64,000 bases of DNA from Pseudomonas sp. ML2-2023-3 (GTDB lineage Bacteria; Pseudomonadota; Gammaproteobacteria; Pseudomonadales; Pseudomonadaceae): positions 3,568,501 through 3,632,500 of the forward strand of contig NZ_CP146343.1 of the NCBI RefSeq assembly GCF_037055275.1, in the 5' to 3' direction. The translations under genes and the position numbers were made by a program. Of the stretch, positions 27,468-37,121 are shown in pieces. Within the stretch, counting starts at the first letter, position 1; each line of letters starts with the position of its first letter. The notes below the pieces were generated by a model. That model had not been told where the DNA came from. It saw only the letters and a program-made list of their open reading frames with translations, and made no database searches.

Positions 27468-28113
27468 TTACTCGACCTTCTTGTCAGGCAGTGGGATCGC
27501 ATGAATTTCGTCAAACATAGCGGTAGCCTCTGAAGCAGCATAAACAATGTATTTCATATCACTCTCTTTGCTATTGACTTCATAAATATCACAAAGAAGA
27601 CTTCTATTGTCCTTGGGTAACGCTACAGGCGACCAAGATGAAGGGCTCTTGAAGTTATACTCAGGGCCTTTGTACGTCAAAGACCTTATGCCGACTACGA
27701 CTCGCTTATATTGTTGTCTATCAGATCTTTTGGAGGTTTCATAGTCACCTATAAATGCCCCTAAAGAACCAGAGACAACATCTATGCACGCCCTGTCTAG
27801 CTCGGTCTCATAATCAGCAATCGCATAGGCTCCAACGCTGCCATGATTGGAATAGAATTTTTGGCGCGGTGACAATTTCTCTTCTGGATACTGGGGGGGT
27901 ATATTTATCACCCTCGAAATAGTATTCGATGTACCCTCGAGAAATATCTACCCTGTTATATGTGCTTCTCTTTTTTATCACGTCTTCGAACGTATACCAG
28001 CGCTGCTCAATTAGTTTATGCTCGACTTCTAACCCACTCGCCAAAACCTTTAAAGAAAGCACGGAGCTTAACAAGACAGATGCAATCAAAATACTTTTCA
28101 CGAGCTCACCCAA
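27468..28113 (-). pseudogene. Secreted protein gene with frameshift in a C7 tract, unrecognised
   Basis: The first frame (from 28113) encodes a signal peptide (about 1-26, ending V-L-A-S-G) and about 45 more residues. The second frame (to 27468) continues the protein for about 140 residues. The two frames cross at a run of seven C (27893-27899 on the plus strand as G), which is a typical indel site. The joined product would be about 210 residues, exported, with two C-terminal-half cysteines; I do not recognise it. It is A/T-rich relative to the neighbours. The lesion could be a real mutation, phase variation or a sequencing error. Confidence 0.6.
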
Positions 28114-28240
28114 GGCATGATTTTTAAATTTTTATTTATTTTAATCAGTGCGCGATAGATTTGTAAATTTATCTAATAGAAAAATCAACCTCGTCGCGCC
28201 ATGCTTCAGTCGCTGGCTTTCGCTAACCCACATTCAGTTG

Positions 28241-29830
28241 TCAATAACCGGCAGCAGCTCCATTGCCCCTCGGGTCAAATGCACCTTCAAATGATCCATT
28301 AACGAGCCGAACCGCTGCTCCCGCGTGGCCCATGGTCTCGGAAAAAGGATTCAATACCTCTACTTCGTGCCCTCGACGCTTGAGCTCATTCAAAACTTCA
28401 TCGTTAAAACGCGACTCCATTTTCAATGTGTCGGAACTTTCACCCCAGGTACGCCCTAGCAACCAGCGCGGTGCCGTCACGGCTTGCTGTAACGGCTGAC
28501 CAAATACGGCGTAGCGACTGAACACAGCAGCTTGCGTCTGCGGTTGTCCATCACCGCCCATGGTGCCGTAAACCATGGTGCTTCCATCCTTCAGGCGTGC
28601 TGCAGCAGGATTGAGGGTATGGAAAGGCTTCTTTCCGGGTTTCAGGGTCAAAAGGTGCTGCGGATCCAGGCTGAATGAAGCCCCCCTGTTCTGCCAGTTC
28701 AGCCCAGATTCTGGCAGCACGATGCCGCTGCCGAATTCGTGATAAATACTCTGGATGAACGATACGGCTAGCCCGTCGTTATCGATCACACCCATCCAGA
28801 CGGTGTCGCCGGGGCCTTTGCCTTCGCCCCAAGGCGCGGCTTTCTGAGGGTTGATTTGTGCCGCAAGTGCTTGCAGGTAGGCTGGATCGAGACAGCTTTG
28901 CGGGTCGATCGTCATATGCTCAGGATCGGTAATATGGGCGTCGCGTACAGCAAAGGCCAATTTGGTCGCTTCGACCAAGGTATGGACATGATCAGCCCCG
29001 TCCGCAGAGTAATGACCAAGACCGGCATGGTCGGCAATGCCCAGGATCAGTTGCGATACCAGTCCCTGGCTGGGCGGTATCAGGTTGTAGACGGTGCCAG
29101 CACTGTGCTCCAACTCCAGAGGGCGTACGCGCCTGGCTCGGTAGTTGGCCAAATCCTCACGGGTGACCGGTGCGCCCAGCGCGCTCAAGTCTTTGGCTAT
29201 AGAGTCGGCCAATGTACCCCGGTAGAAGCTGTCCAGACCTGTTTCGGCGAGTGTGAGCAAGGTGGCTGCCAGGCGCGGCTGCCTGAACAGGCTACCTGCC
29301 TCAGGTGCAGCACCGTTGTGCAAAAAGGTTTCGGCAAATCCCGGGATGCCTTGCAGTTCGGCTTGTTTGCTGGAAGTAGCCAGATGCTGCGACGGGGTGG
29401 TGGGGATCCCGGCGTACGCGTAGTGGATGGCATCCTCCAGCAGGCGTGGCAACGGGATTTTTCCACCCAGCTCAGACGCTACGACCAGCGCTTCCTGCCA
29501 ACCGCCAACGGTGCCCGCGACGGTGACTGCGGCGTCGGCACCACGTGTCGGGATCTTGCTCATGCCGTCGTATCGAGAGAGCGTCGCCAGGCTACCCGCC
29601 GGGCCGCTGGCGTCGATTGCGAGTGGCGCGCCTTGAGCTGGCACAATCAACCAGAAACCGTCGCCCCCAAGGCTATTCATATGAGGATAAACCACGGCGA
29701 TCGTGGCAGCCGCTGCGACCATGGCCTCGATGGCGTTGCCGCCTTCGCGCAAAACGGCCAGGGCTGATTGTGCCGCCAGACTATGAGGGGCTACGGCTAT
29801 TCCGCGGGCAGCAAGGGTAGTGTTCAACAT
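28241..29830 (-). CDS. Gamma-glutamyltransferase-family Ntn hydrolase
   Basis: 529 residues. The chain starts with G-I-A-V-A-P-H-S-L-A-A and G-G-N-A-I-E-A-M-V-A-A-A, hallmarks of the family, and the self-processing nucleophile Thr343 lies in G-P-G-D-T-V-W-M-G-V-I-D. The late M-G-G-D-G-Q-P-Q-T-Q segment is also typical. There is no signal peptide, unlike periplasmic GGT, so it should be cytoplasmic, as in acylase or YwrD-like members. It follows the OFA-type transporter after 16 bp, so both are one operon, and lies beside copper amine oxidase. A role in hydrolysing an amide or gamma-glutamyl substrate brought in by the transporter is inferred. Confidence 0.87.
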   Translation of the reverse strand: MLNTTLAARGIAVAPHSLAAQSALAVLREGGNAIEAMVAAAATIAVVYPHMNSLGGDGFWLIVPAQGAPLAIDASGPAGSLATLSRYDGMSKIPTRGADAAVTVAGTVGGWQEALVVASELGGKIPLPRLLEDAIHYAYAGIPTTPSQHLATSSKQAELQGIPGFAETFLHNGAAPEAGSLFRQPRLAATLLTLAETGLDSFYRGTLADSIAKDLSALGAPVTREDLANYRARRVRPLELEHSAGTVYNLIPPSQGLVSQLILGIADHAGLGHYSADGADHVHTLVEATKLAFAVRDAHITDPEHMTIDPQSCLDPAYLQALAAQINPQKAAPWGEGKGPGDTVWMGVIDNDGLAVSFIQSIYHEFGSGIVLPESGLNWQNRGASFSLDPQHLLTLKPGKKPFHTLNPAAARLKDGSTMVYGTMGGDGQPQTQAAVFSRYAVFGQPLQQAVTAPRWLLGRTWGESSDTLKMESRFNDEVLNELKRRGHEVEVLNPFSETMGHAGAAVRLVNGSFEGAFDPRGNGAAAGY

Positions 29831-29846
29831 ACGATTTATCCTTTAT

Positions 29847-31124
29847 TCAAGACTTCATAGCGTGCTTGGCGATCCAATTGGCGCGCATGCGTTTAAGGAC
29901 GAAAAAGGCGAGCCCGGCGGTAATGATGTCGAAGCTGATGGCAACAGCAAAAACCGGGTACCAGCTGTCGGTACTTTGGTGCAGAAGCGCAGCAACCGGG
30001 CCACCAAAAATCGAACCGATTCCTTGCGCCATGTACAGGAAGCCATAGTTGGTGGTGGCGTGACGTGTACCGAAGGTGTCAGTCAGGGTCGAAGGAAACA
30101 GCGAGAAAATTTCGCCCCAGCCCAGGAACACAACGCCAGAGAGCAGGACAAACAGCACTGGGTTATCGCTGGTCAGCAGCCAAAGGGTCATGGCGATACC
30201 TTCGAAGAAGAACGCGAAGGCCATGGTGTTCTCGCGGCCGTAGCGGTCGGAGATCCAGCCAAACAGCGGCCGTGTCAGGCCATTGCATATCCGGTCGATG
30301 GTCAGGGCTAGTGGCAAGGCAGCCATACCCATCACCATCACGGACGTCATTCCAAAGTCCTCGGCGAAACTGGCCATTTGCGAAGTGACCATCAGGCCTG
30401 ACGTCGACATCATGGTAAACATGGCAAACATCAGCCAGAACACAGGTGTCTTGAGCACTTCGCGCGGTGGCACATCGACTACGATTTGTTTCGTTTTCGG
30501 CAGTGGATCATCACTCTGCGATGTCGGGGGTTGGCGCAGAAAGCGCGATGCCACCAGCCCCACAAGCCCTAACGCCAGACCGAAGGTCAGCATTGTGGTT
30601 TCCATGCCTGCACTTTTCAGACTGTTGCTGATAGGAAAGGTGGTGATCATGGCGCCCATGCCATACCCGGCAGCCACAGCCCCGGCGGCAAGGCCGCGGC
30701 GATCAGGGAACCAGCGCACCATCAGGCCGATGATGCCGACATAAACGATTCCGGTACCCAGGCCCCCGACCACTCCGTAGCTCAGGTAAAGCATGCTCAG
30801 CGACGAGGCCTGGCTGGCCAGAATCCAACTGAGGCCCGACAGCGCACAACCGAGACCCACGAGTGTACGAATACCAAAACGATCGACCAGATAACCCTGT
30901 ACTGGCGAAAAGAAGGTCTGCAGGATAATCAATAATGAAAAGGTTATTTGAACCTGCGCCAGCGAAACACCCAGTTTTTCAGTGAGGGGGGCGGTGAAAA
31001 GTGTCCAGACATATTGCGGGCTGGAAATAGCCATCATACAAATAACACCAATGACCAACTGATAGCCACGGGCACTGAATAACTCAACCCTGGTGCTTTC
31101 TGCTAAGTATTGTTCTCTATTCAT
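29847..31124 (-). CDS. MFS transporter, OFA (oxalate/formate antiporter-like) family
   Basis: 425 residues with about 12 transmembrane helices. The segments Q-Y-V-W-T-L-F in helix 1, S-P-V-Q-G-Y-L-V-D-R-F-G-I-R after helix 2, and G-W-I-S-D-R-Y-G-R-E-N-T-M after helix 8 are typical of the OFA group of small carboxylate transporters. It is the first gene of a two-gene unit with the gamma-glutamyltransferase. The substrate is unknown. Confidence 0.87.
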   Translation of the reverse strand: MNREQYLAESTRVELFSARGYQLVIGVICMMAISSPQYVWTLFTAPLTEKLGVSLAQVQITFSLLIILQTFFSPVQGYLVDRFGIRTLVGLGCALSGLSWILASQASSLSMLYLSYGVVGGLGTGIVYVGIIGLMVRWFPDRRGLAAGAVAAGYGMGAMITTFPISNSLKSAGMETTMLTFGLALGLVGLVASRFLRQPPTSQSDDPLPKTKQIVVDVPPREVLKTPVFWLMFAMFTMMSTSGLMVTSQMASFAEDFGMTSVMVMGMAALPLALTIDRICNGLTRPLFGWISDRYGRENTMAFAFFFEGIAMTLWLLTSDNPVLFVLLSGVVFLGWGEIFSLFPSTLTDTFGTRHATTNYGFLYMAQGIGSIFGGPVAALLHQSTDSWYPVFAVAISFDIITAGLAFFVLKRMRANWIAKHAMKS

Positions 31125-31603
31125 TGGACCGCACTCGCAACTAAGTTAATGTCACAATGATTGAGAGCAAACCGCATGCCAAAAGCTTTAAGTGCCGAGA
31201 TATAAAAGCCATTCGCCTGACACTTAATAATTAGCAGGCACAATTAATTATTCCGCTATCGCCGCAGAAAATAAAAATCAAACAGGCACTTAATAATAAA
31301 TCATGAAGGGTTTTAATATTATAGTTATGAATACAGGACATCTATCCCTGGAAGGTCATAATGTATCGCCTAACGGACATACTTGATCTTTGCGATTTTC
31401 GGTCGGGTTTTTCATGCGAGACGGTGGTGCAAAGAGTTATGAGTTGCACCATGTTGGCGCCATTTAATTGAATATCTGGCAAGAGTGAAAACGTACGTGA
31501 GGCCTCAGCACGCGCCGCAACAATCTGGCTGGGTAAGGATTACCTGTGACGACCACAACCAGGGGGAAACCTCTGTAGCTGAAAACGGCTACAGAGGCTG
31601 CGC
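31125..31603. other. Intergenic region, promoter of the transporter operon
   Basis: 479 bp, A/T-rich over 31150-31350. It must hold the promoter for the OFA transporter operon on the minus strand. Apart from the terminator at 31570-31597 I see no gene in it. Confidence 0.6.
31570..31597 (-). terminator. Terminator hairpin of the amine oxidase gene
   Basis: Perfect 10-bp arms 31570-31579 and 31588-31597 with an 8-base loop, starting 7 bp after the amine oxidase stop codon. On the minus strand it is followed by TTTCCCCC, a modest T tract. Confidence 0.75.
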
Positions 31604-33874
31604 TTATTTCGGTGAGTTGAGGTTCAGTGTGGGTGTCTCGTCGAAGAAGTTCCAAGGCTTGAGCAGTACGTGCACCCATTCGGTTGGCATGATCGGCCAC
31701 TCCTCTGCGCGAGCCACGTGAGTGGTACCAGTGGTAAGCCACACCACATTGTCACTGCTTTCGATCGATTGGTTGTTGGCTGTGAATAGGCCCAGACCGG
31801 TATCCGTTGCAGAGCGATTCGGGTATTTACCTTCTGGATAGCGCTCCAGAGGATCGTAACGGGTCACCCATATCTGCTTGTCCATGAAACTCAGTCGATG
31901 GTACAGCCATTCGTCGCTACCGAAATTGGCGCCCTTGGCCACAGGGTGAGTCCCACCTGCATAAGGGATCAATTGGTAGGACACCGGGTATCCCATCTTG
32001 TTTTCCTTACTCGTGTTGCTGATCAGGCGAATAGTCGCGGGATCGAATTTTTGTGCAGCTTGCTGCTCAGTGCTGACCACCTTTTGGTCAATCTGCATGG
32101 TGCTGGAGCGCGGCCCGCCGCGGTCATTTTTGGCAACGACGGGATTAAGTTCGACCAGCGAGTTGTTTTCGCCATCTACGTCCATGTCCAGGCGGAAATT
32201 GTAGATGTGTTGGTGAGTGGTGCCGACAATGTTGTGGTCGATCAAGGTACCGTAGCGAGTGTCCTCTTTGGCAGTGGCGTCATGAATGGTGCTGGACTTC
32301 ACACCTTTGACTGCCTCGATGCCAGTTGCACCTGCGTCGATACCGATCACACCGTTCTCCTGGAAGACCCAGTCAAAAATGTAGTCATAATTGCCGACGG
32401 TGCTGATCCATCGAATGACCAGTTCCCGGCGCTCGGTGCTGAGGTTGGGTTGGCCCATTTCCTGATGCTTGTATTCAGGTCCCGCATAGCGTTCGAATAT
32501 CGCCATCGCGCGGGGGATATTGACGGGCGATCCGGCATAGTCGGCGATGGTCGCGTCAACAAACACCGCGTTCTGAGGCGCATCCTTGCCAGGCTGGATC
32601 TGGGAAGTGAGAGTCCCCATGCCGTAGTCTCCGGAATCGAGATAGGCTTTGAAGTACCAGCCCACGTCTGGATCTCCATAGGGCACGATCATGCCGCCCA
32701 GATTCCCTTCGTACATGACTTTGCGCTTCTTGCCCTGATCGTTATAGGTGACCGTGGAAATCACCGGGCCTACCCGCGAATCGAGTGCCAAATGCAGGTC
32801 CCAGTTTTGCCAGTGAATGCTGTTGCCGGTGATCGTGTAGTTCTTGCCCTCGGGTTCGATGATCTCCAGTGGCTTGACGGTCGCCGCTTTACGCCCTCGC
32901 CCGTCGTAAGGCGTAGGTTTCATTGGCACCGGCACTATCACTCCATCTTCGATCTTGATCACGCTCTTGGTTTCCAGGTCGACGACGGCCACCAGGTTTT
33001 CGATCGGATGAGCCCAGTAGTTGCCATCGCCAACATCCAGATAGCTGACCACCTTAAGCAGACGCTGGTCCTGAACAAGGCCGTCTTTGCCATCAAAGTA
33101 GCCCACAGTGAGCGGCGTAGTGACGACCTTCTTGACGTCTTTGATGCCACGTTTGGCCAGCGCCTGAGCATATTCAGTGCTGCCTTCTATGACAGACTGC
33201 ACAGTCGCGAAGTCGTCCAGCAAGACCATCCCGTGAACATTCCTGGTCGGTTCCCAACTCAGGAGTTTTTTGCTGCCCAGGTCGACCACGGCTTCGACGA
33301 CGTGCCTGCCATCGAGCACGGTCACATCGGCCTCGCGAGATTGGCTTACGGGCTTTCCGGTATAGATAAAGTCCCAGACTTCGCTCTTTTTCGGCCCCCG
33401 GAGCGATATTGCCGTGAACCGGAAGTCTTTTTTAGAGTGCTCCGAAGCTTTGATCACCTCGACCGCCAACTTGATTTCGTCTGCACTCAAAGCATTAAGT
33501 GGATGAGGCCGGGTTTCGACGCTAAACGTTTTATCCAGGCCCGACTGGAATACTTCATTGATGAAGTTATTCGACATCAGTGCAGTATTTTTTTTGAAAA
33601 CCACCGGAACGCTAAGCTCCAGTCTTTTGCCGTTAAGCATCGCCACTTTGCTGTTCGGCTTTACCTTGATATATGCCCCATCCTTGGAAATAACGAAGAG
33701 ATTGGCGTAGTCGTCCCATTTCACAGTGGCCCCAAAATTTTCCAGGGTCGACTTCAGGGGCACCATCTGCGCTGCGCCGCCATGTGCATGGGCGGTCGAG
33801 GCAAGGCCGGCAAGGGCTAAAGCCAAGGCCAGCGGAGCTAAATTAAATTGACGGCGTTTGAGTGTATGACTCAT
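31604..33874 (-). CDS. tynA: Periplasmic copper amine oxidase (tyramine/phenethylamine oxidase type)
   Basis: 756 residues from the ATG at 33874, chosen because TAAGGA lies upstream and a standard signal peptide follows (ending A-H-A-H-G); the frame opens at 33928 but that adds non-signal residues. It begins with the bacterial D1 domain (copper-amine-oxidase N-terminal, K-W-D-D-Y-A-N-L-F). The catalytic domain shows the proton-abstracting Asp in Y-L-D-S-G-D-Y-G, the topaquinone-forming Tyr in V-G-N-Y-D-Y, copper ligands H-Q-H and a third His in G-T-T-H-V-A-R. In the family, primary amines are oxidised in the periplasm to aldehyde, ammonia and hydrogen peroxide. No aldehyde dehydrogenase (feaB/padA) is adjacent. 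Confidence 0.93.
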   Translation of the reverse strand: MSHTLKRRQFNLAPLALALALAGLASTAHAHGGAAQMVPLKSTLENFGATVKWDDYANLFVISKDGAYIKVKPNSKVAMLNGKRLELSVPVVFKKNTALMSNNFINEVFQSGLDKTFSVETRPHPLNALSADEIKLAVEVIKASEHSKKDFRFTAISLRGPKKSEVWDFIYTGKPVSQSREADVTVLDGRHVVEAVVDLGSKKLLSWEPTRNVHGMVLLDDFATVQSVIEGSTEYAQALAKRGIKDVKKVVTTPLTVGYFDGKDGLVQDQRLLKVVSYLDVGDGNYWAHPIENLVAVVDLETKSVIKIEDGVIVPVPMKPTPYDGRGRKAATVKPLEIIEPEGKNYTITGNSIHWQNWDLHLALDSRVGPVISTVTYNDQGKKRKVMYEGNLGGMIVPYGDPDVGWYFKAYLDSGDYGMGTLTSQIQPGKDAPQNAVFVDATIADYAGSPVNIPRAMAIFERYAGPEYKHQEMGQPNLSTERRELVIRWISTVGNYDYIFDWVFQENGVIGIDAGATGIEAVKGVKSSTIHDATAKEDTRYGTLIDHNIVGTTHQHIYNFRLDMDVDGENNSLVELNPVVAKNDRGGPRSSTMQIDQKVVSTEQQAAQKFDPATIRLISNTSKENKMGYPVSYQLIPYAGGTHPVAKGANFGSDEWLYHRLSFMDKQIWVTRYDPLERYPEGKYPNRSATDTGLGLFTANNQSIESSDNVVWLTTGTTHVARAEEWPIMPTEWVHVLLKPWNFFDETPTLNLNSPK

Positions 33875-34253
33875 CAGTGAAGTCCTTAAAGTGCCCAGTA
33901 AAGTAATGAGGCATGTTTCTTTCGCCAACGGTTTTCTTGTTCAATTTTGCGGGCGAGCCAAACAGCGTTCTATGCATGAGAGCGAAGTAGTCGGGAGCCA
34001 GCAGGCACAATCACTGTAAGGCGAAGTTGTTGGCGTCCTTTAACACAAATTGGCAATTCATCACGCCAGGGGCCGGCAGTGATAGTTGCGCCAGAGCGGC
34101 GCACTAACTTGACGCAGGCATGCTGCAAGTTGGTGCTTTAAATGGCACTACTTGGTCCTTCAGCACGTATTGGGGGGGGATTTTATTGGCATAACGCTTG
34201 CTAACAATTTGTAACATTCACCCGTTACAGAGTCCTGCCCGTAGAGGTTCCGC
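33875..34253. other. Divergent promoter region, amine oxidase / AraC
   Basis: 379 bp between the divergent amine oxidase and AraC genes. It must carry both promoters. An 8-G run lies near 34172-34180. I cannot point to a convincing operator. Confidence 0.6.
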
Positions 34254-35153
34254 GTGCGTCAATCCCTTCATACAACCGATATTTTCGAGCATGCCAACGC
34301 ATTGCCAGGCTGGCGTCAGCGCTATGACCAGCTCAGCTGCGGCCGCCTCCAAGGTTGGCTGGATGTGATCCAGGCGGGTGAAGTTCAGCTGTTTCGTGAG
34401 CGTCTCAATCAGCAGGTTATCCAGCACATCTGTCTACCGCGCAATGCGGTCAACATATTGTTTCCGCTGGCTTGGCCTGCTGTGGATTATCAAGGGACGA
34501 TGGCGGAAAAATGCGCAACAGTTTTGCTGCCGAACGACGAATATCGCGTCTTCACACCCGCTGGCATGGATGTGCTGTGCATGTCGATTCCCTATGCAAC
34601 GTTACGCGGGCTGCTGGACGAAGCGGTGCTCGATGCATTGATGCAACTGGATCGGCCGAAACGCGTGTGCCTGCGAACACACCGCATGGCCCCTGGCATA
34701 GTGATGTTCAAGGCTTTGATGGAGGGCTCGCCGACCAGCTCGACATGGCAGTCGCTGACTCTCATGGCCGTAGAGTGGTTGGAGCGAGTGACTGATGCAC
34801 CTCAGGAAACGCCGCGGCCTGGTACCCACAATTACATCGTTGAACGCTGTCATCAGTGGTTGATTGAAGAACCCGCAACGCCAACGAACGTGCTTGAGTT
34901 TTGTCGACGTTTGAAGGTGTCACGACGCACACTTCAATATAGTTTTCAGTCGGTGGCCGCGGTTACACCTGTGCAGTATCTGCGGTCGGTTCGCTTGAAC
35001 GGTGCGCGCCGCGCATTGAAAGAGGACCCATATGCAAGCATTGCCGATATCGCCGAACGTTGGGGGTTTGGCCACTCGAGTTATTTCACCCTGGAATATC
35101 AGAAACTGTTTAACGAGTTACCGTCGGCTTTGCGCTGTCTTGAGCGAAGGTAA
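34254..35153 (+). CDS. AraC-family transcriptional regulator
   Basis: 299 residues from a GTG start. An N-terminal sensor domain of about 200 residues precedes a C-terminal double HTH (L-E-F-C-R-R-L-K-V-S-R-R-T-L-Q-Y-S-F and I-A-D-I-A-E-R-W-G-F-G-H-S-S-Y-F). The style is that of EutR/FeaR-type regulators. FeaR activates tynA in E. coli, and here the gene is divergent from the amine oxidase, so control of that gene is likely. Confidence 0.9.
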   Translation: MRQSLHTTDIFEHANALPGWRQRYDQLSCGRLQGWLDVIQAGEVQLFRERLNQQVIQHICLPRNAVNILFPLAWPAVDYQGTMAEKCATVLLPNDEYRVFTPAGMDVLCMSIPYATLRGLLDEAVLDALMQLDRPKRVCLRTHRMAPGIVMFKALMEGSPTSSTWQSLTLMAVEWLERVTDAPQETPRPGTHNYIVERCHQWLIEEPATPTNVLEFCRRLKVSRRTLQYSFQSVAAVTPVQYLRSVRLNGARRALKEDPYASIADIAERWGFGHSSYFTLEYQKLFNELPSALRCLERR

Positions 35154-35386
35154 CGCCTGCCATAGTGGCTCGCACATCACAGCTGCAGTGTCTTGGCCAA
35201 AGGCTGTAGTTGCGAACTGCGCGCCTGATCCCCGGTACTCTTTTATTCAAGCCACGCAGGATAAATAAGCGCAAACCGCTGACTTACCCAGCCGACAAAG
35301 CATGTACCTGCGGAGCAAGATGCGTTCTGCTCGGGTACAACACGGACGTATGGGTCGTCAGCAGCCGGGAGCGAACGTCCGCTGTT
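35154..35386. other. Intergenic region before IS1182
   Basis: 233 bp after the AraC gene up to the proposed IS1182 left end. No convincing gene; short frames here lack start signals. Confidence 0.4.
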
Positions 35387-37003
35387 GGCCGATTCTGTTG
35401 AAAAAGTCGGATTTTCTAATGGCCTGAACTCAGGCACGACAACCACCGGAGAACCTACTCACCACATTGAGTGGTTTTTCGGCCCTTCGGTGACCTTTGC
35501 TGCTCTGTTATTGGGTTAATTTGAGGTTTTTTGCTTGGTGCAGGTGCACCTATCCCGTGACTGGTGGCCCTTGAGATGAAAATTTGGCCAGCCGTCGCAG
35601 GTTCTGCACCGCAGCGGCCAGCGTGAATTCATCCGTCGCGCCACTCATGCCACGTAGCCGCAGGCGATCCAATTTCAGGATGCGCTTGAGGTGGGCAAAC
35701 AACATTTCGACCTTTTTACGTTCGTGGCGAGAGCGCTGATATGCCGGCGTTGCTGCAATGCGCCGAGCCACATCGCGAGCGGCTTCATGGACGCTGCGAG
35801 CGATCTTGCGGAACGCAGTGTTCGGGCAGCACTTGGCTTTCATCGGACACGTAGCGCAATCGGTCTGCCGGGATCGGAAGATGATGGTGTTGGCTTTGGT
35901 GACGTGTGAACGCTCATTCTTGAAGGCTCGCCATTCGCTGCGCAATGGGTTGCCGGCTGGGCAGCGGTATTCCTCAGCCTCTTCATTCCAGTAGAAATCG
36001 TTACTCGAAAAGCTGTCGTTCTTGCGCTCGGTTTTGTCCCACACCGGCACATGCGGCTCGATGTCTTTTTCCTCCACCATCCAGGCCAGCATCGGCGCGG
36101 TACCGTAAGCGGTGTCGCCAATGAGGCGTTCCGGCTTGATGTCGAACTGCGCTTCGACCCGGTCGATCATCGTCTTGGTGCTCTCGACTTCTGCGGTTCG
36201 ATGAGCCGGTGTGGGTTCCACATCCATGATCACGCCGTGCTCGGTATCGATCAGATAATTCGTGGAGTAAGCGTAGAACGCTGGGCCACCTGGTGCTGCG
36301 GTCCAGCGGGCTTGAGGATCAGTCAGCGATAGGCGCTTCGGTAGCGTTTCGGCCAGAGCCTCTTCATCGAGGGCATCAAGGTACTCGCGCACGGCGCGGG
36401 TGCTCAGGGCCGGATCGCTCCAGTTGACCGGCTCATCACCCGGTACACCGCGCTGCCGGCTGGCATCCGCCTTGATGATGCTGGCGTCCACGGCAAAGCC
36501 TTCACCTTTGACCAAGCCTGCGTCCATGCAACGACGCAGCACTTCATTGAACAGCCAGCGAAACAGATCGCTGTCCCGAAAACGGCCGTGTCGGTTTTTG
36601 GAAAAGGTCGAGTGATTGGGGACTTCATCTTCAAGGCTCAATCGGCAGAACCAGCGATACGCCAGGTTCAAATGGGCCTCTTCGCACAACCGCCGTTCGG
36701 AGCGGATGCCGTAGCAGTAGCCGACGATCAGCATGCGGATCATCAGTTCAGGATCAATCGACGGACGTCCAATCGGGCTATAGAAATCGGCGAGGTAATG
36801 GCGCAGGTCGCTCAGATCGAGACACCGATCAATGCTGCGCAGAAGGTGATTGGCTGGGATGTGATCTTCAAGGTTGAACGAGTAAAACAGTCGCTCCTGC
36901 CCACTCGATAACTGTCCCATCATGCTGTGTGATCCCCCTCCGGCCAATGCAGAGATTTTGCCGCAGGCCAGTCAGGGGAGCTACTTTTTCAACAAAATCG
37001 GCC
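35387..37003 (-). mobile_element. IS1182-family insertion sequence
   Basis: About 1.6 kb. Left GGCCGATTCTGTTGAAAAAGT and inverted right GGCCGATTTTGTTGAAAAAGT are near-perfect terminal repeats; the exact outer limits are uncertain because the right end overlaps a separate hairpin. Confidence 0.78.
35550..36947 (-). CDS. IS1182-family transposase (intact)
   Basis: 465 residues. N-terminal helices with D-F-Y-S-P-I-G-R-P-S-I-D-P and G-I-R-S-E-R-R-L, then the DDE domain with V-D-A-S-I-I-K-A, G-D-T-A-Y-G-T and the late R-K-K-V-E-M-L-F-A-H-L-K. A C-x-x-C-x4-C insert is present (C-A-T-C-P-M-K-A-K-C-C). It appears complete. The remnant at 21183 belongs to a different branch of the family. Confidence 0.93.
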   Translation of the reverse strand: MAGGGSHSMMGQLSSGQERLFYSFNLEDHIPANHLLRSIDRCLDLSDLRHYLADFYSPIGRPSIDPELMIRMLIVGYCYGIRSERRLCEEAHLNLAYRWFCRLSLEDEVPNHSTFSKNRHGRFRDSDLFRWLFNEVLRRCMDAGLVKGEGFAVDASIIKADASRQRGVPGDEPVNWSDPALSTRAVREYLDALDEEALAETLPKRLSLTDPQARWTAAPGGPAFYAYSTNYLIDTEHGVIMDVEPTPAHRTAEVESTKTMIDRVEAQFDIKPERLIGDTAYGTAPMLAWMVEEKDIEPHVPVWDKTERKNDSFSSNDFYWNEEAEEYRCPAGNPLRSEWRAFKNERSHVTKANTIIFRSRQTDCATCPMKAKCCPNTAFRKIARSVHEAARDVARRIAATPAYQRSRHERKKVEMLFAHLKRILKLDRLRLRGMSGATDEFTLAAAVQNLRRLAKFSSQGPPVTG

Positions 37004-37037
37004 GTAAGCAGCCCTCAGTGACAGGCTGCTTACGGCC
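37000..37037. terminator. Perfect 14-bp hairpin between IS1182 and the ars operon
   Basis: Arms GGCCGTAAGCAGCC (37000-37013) and its exact complement (37024-37037) with a 10-base loop. No T tract follows. It could insulate arsR from IS read-through or be a pre-existing palindrome used as the IS target. Confidence 0.5.
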
Positions 37038-37075
37038 AAAATCAGACCGTAAGAAGTTTTTTTCTTGCTAGTTAT

Positions 37076-37107
37076 ATATGGATATACGTATATTCGGTAT
37101 TCCATAT
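37076..37107 (+). promoter_or_regulatory. Probable ArsR operator/promoter
   Basis: A dyad ATATGGA (37076-37082) ... TCCATAT (37101-37107) encloses the perfect inner palindrome TATACGTATA. It is A/T-rich and lies 15 bp upstream of the arsR start, the expected place for the ArsR operator. Confidence 0.55.
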
Positions 37108-37121
37108 GTAGCGAGCCTCTC

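Noticed and set aside
31898..33820. A 640-codon open frame on the plus strand opposite the copper amine oxidase.
   Set aside because: It has no family resemblance and is an antisense shadow of a G/C-rich gene with strong motifs on the other strand.
34141..34180. A sigma-54 promoter before the AraC gene (TGGCAC segment).
   Set aside because: The -12 element reads TGG, not TGC, at the required distance.
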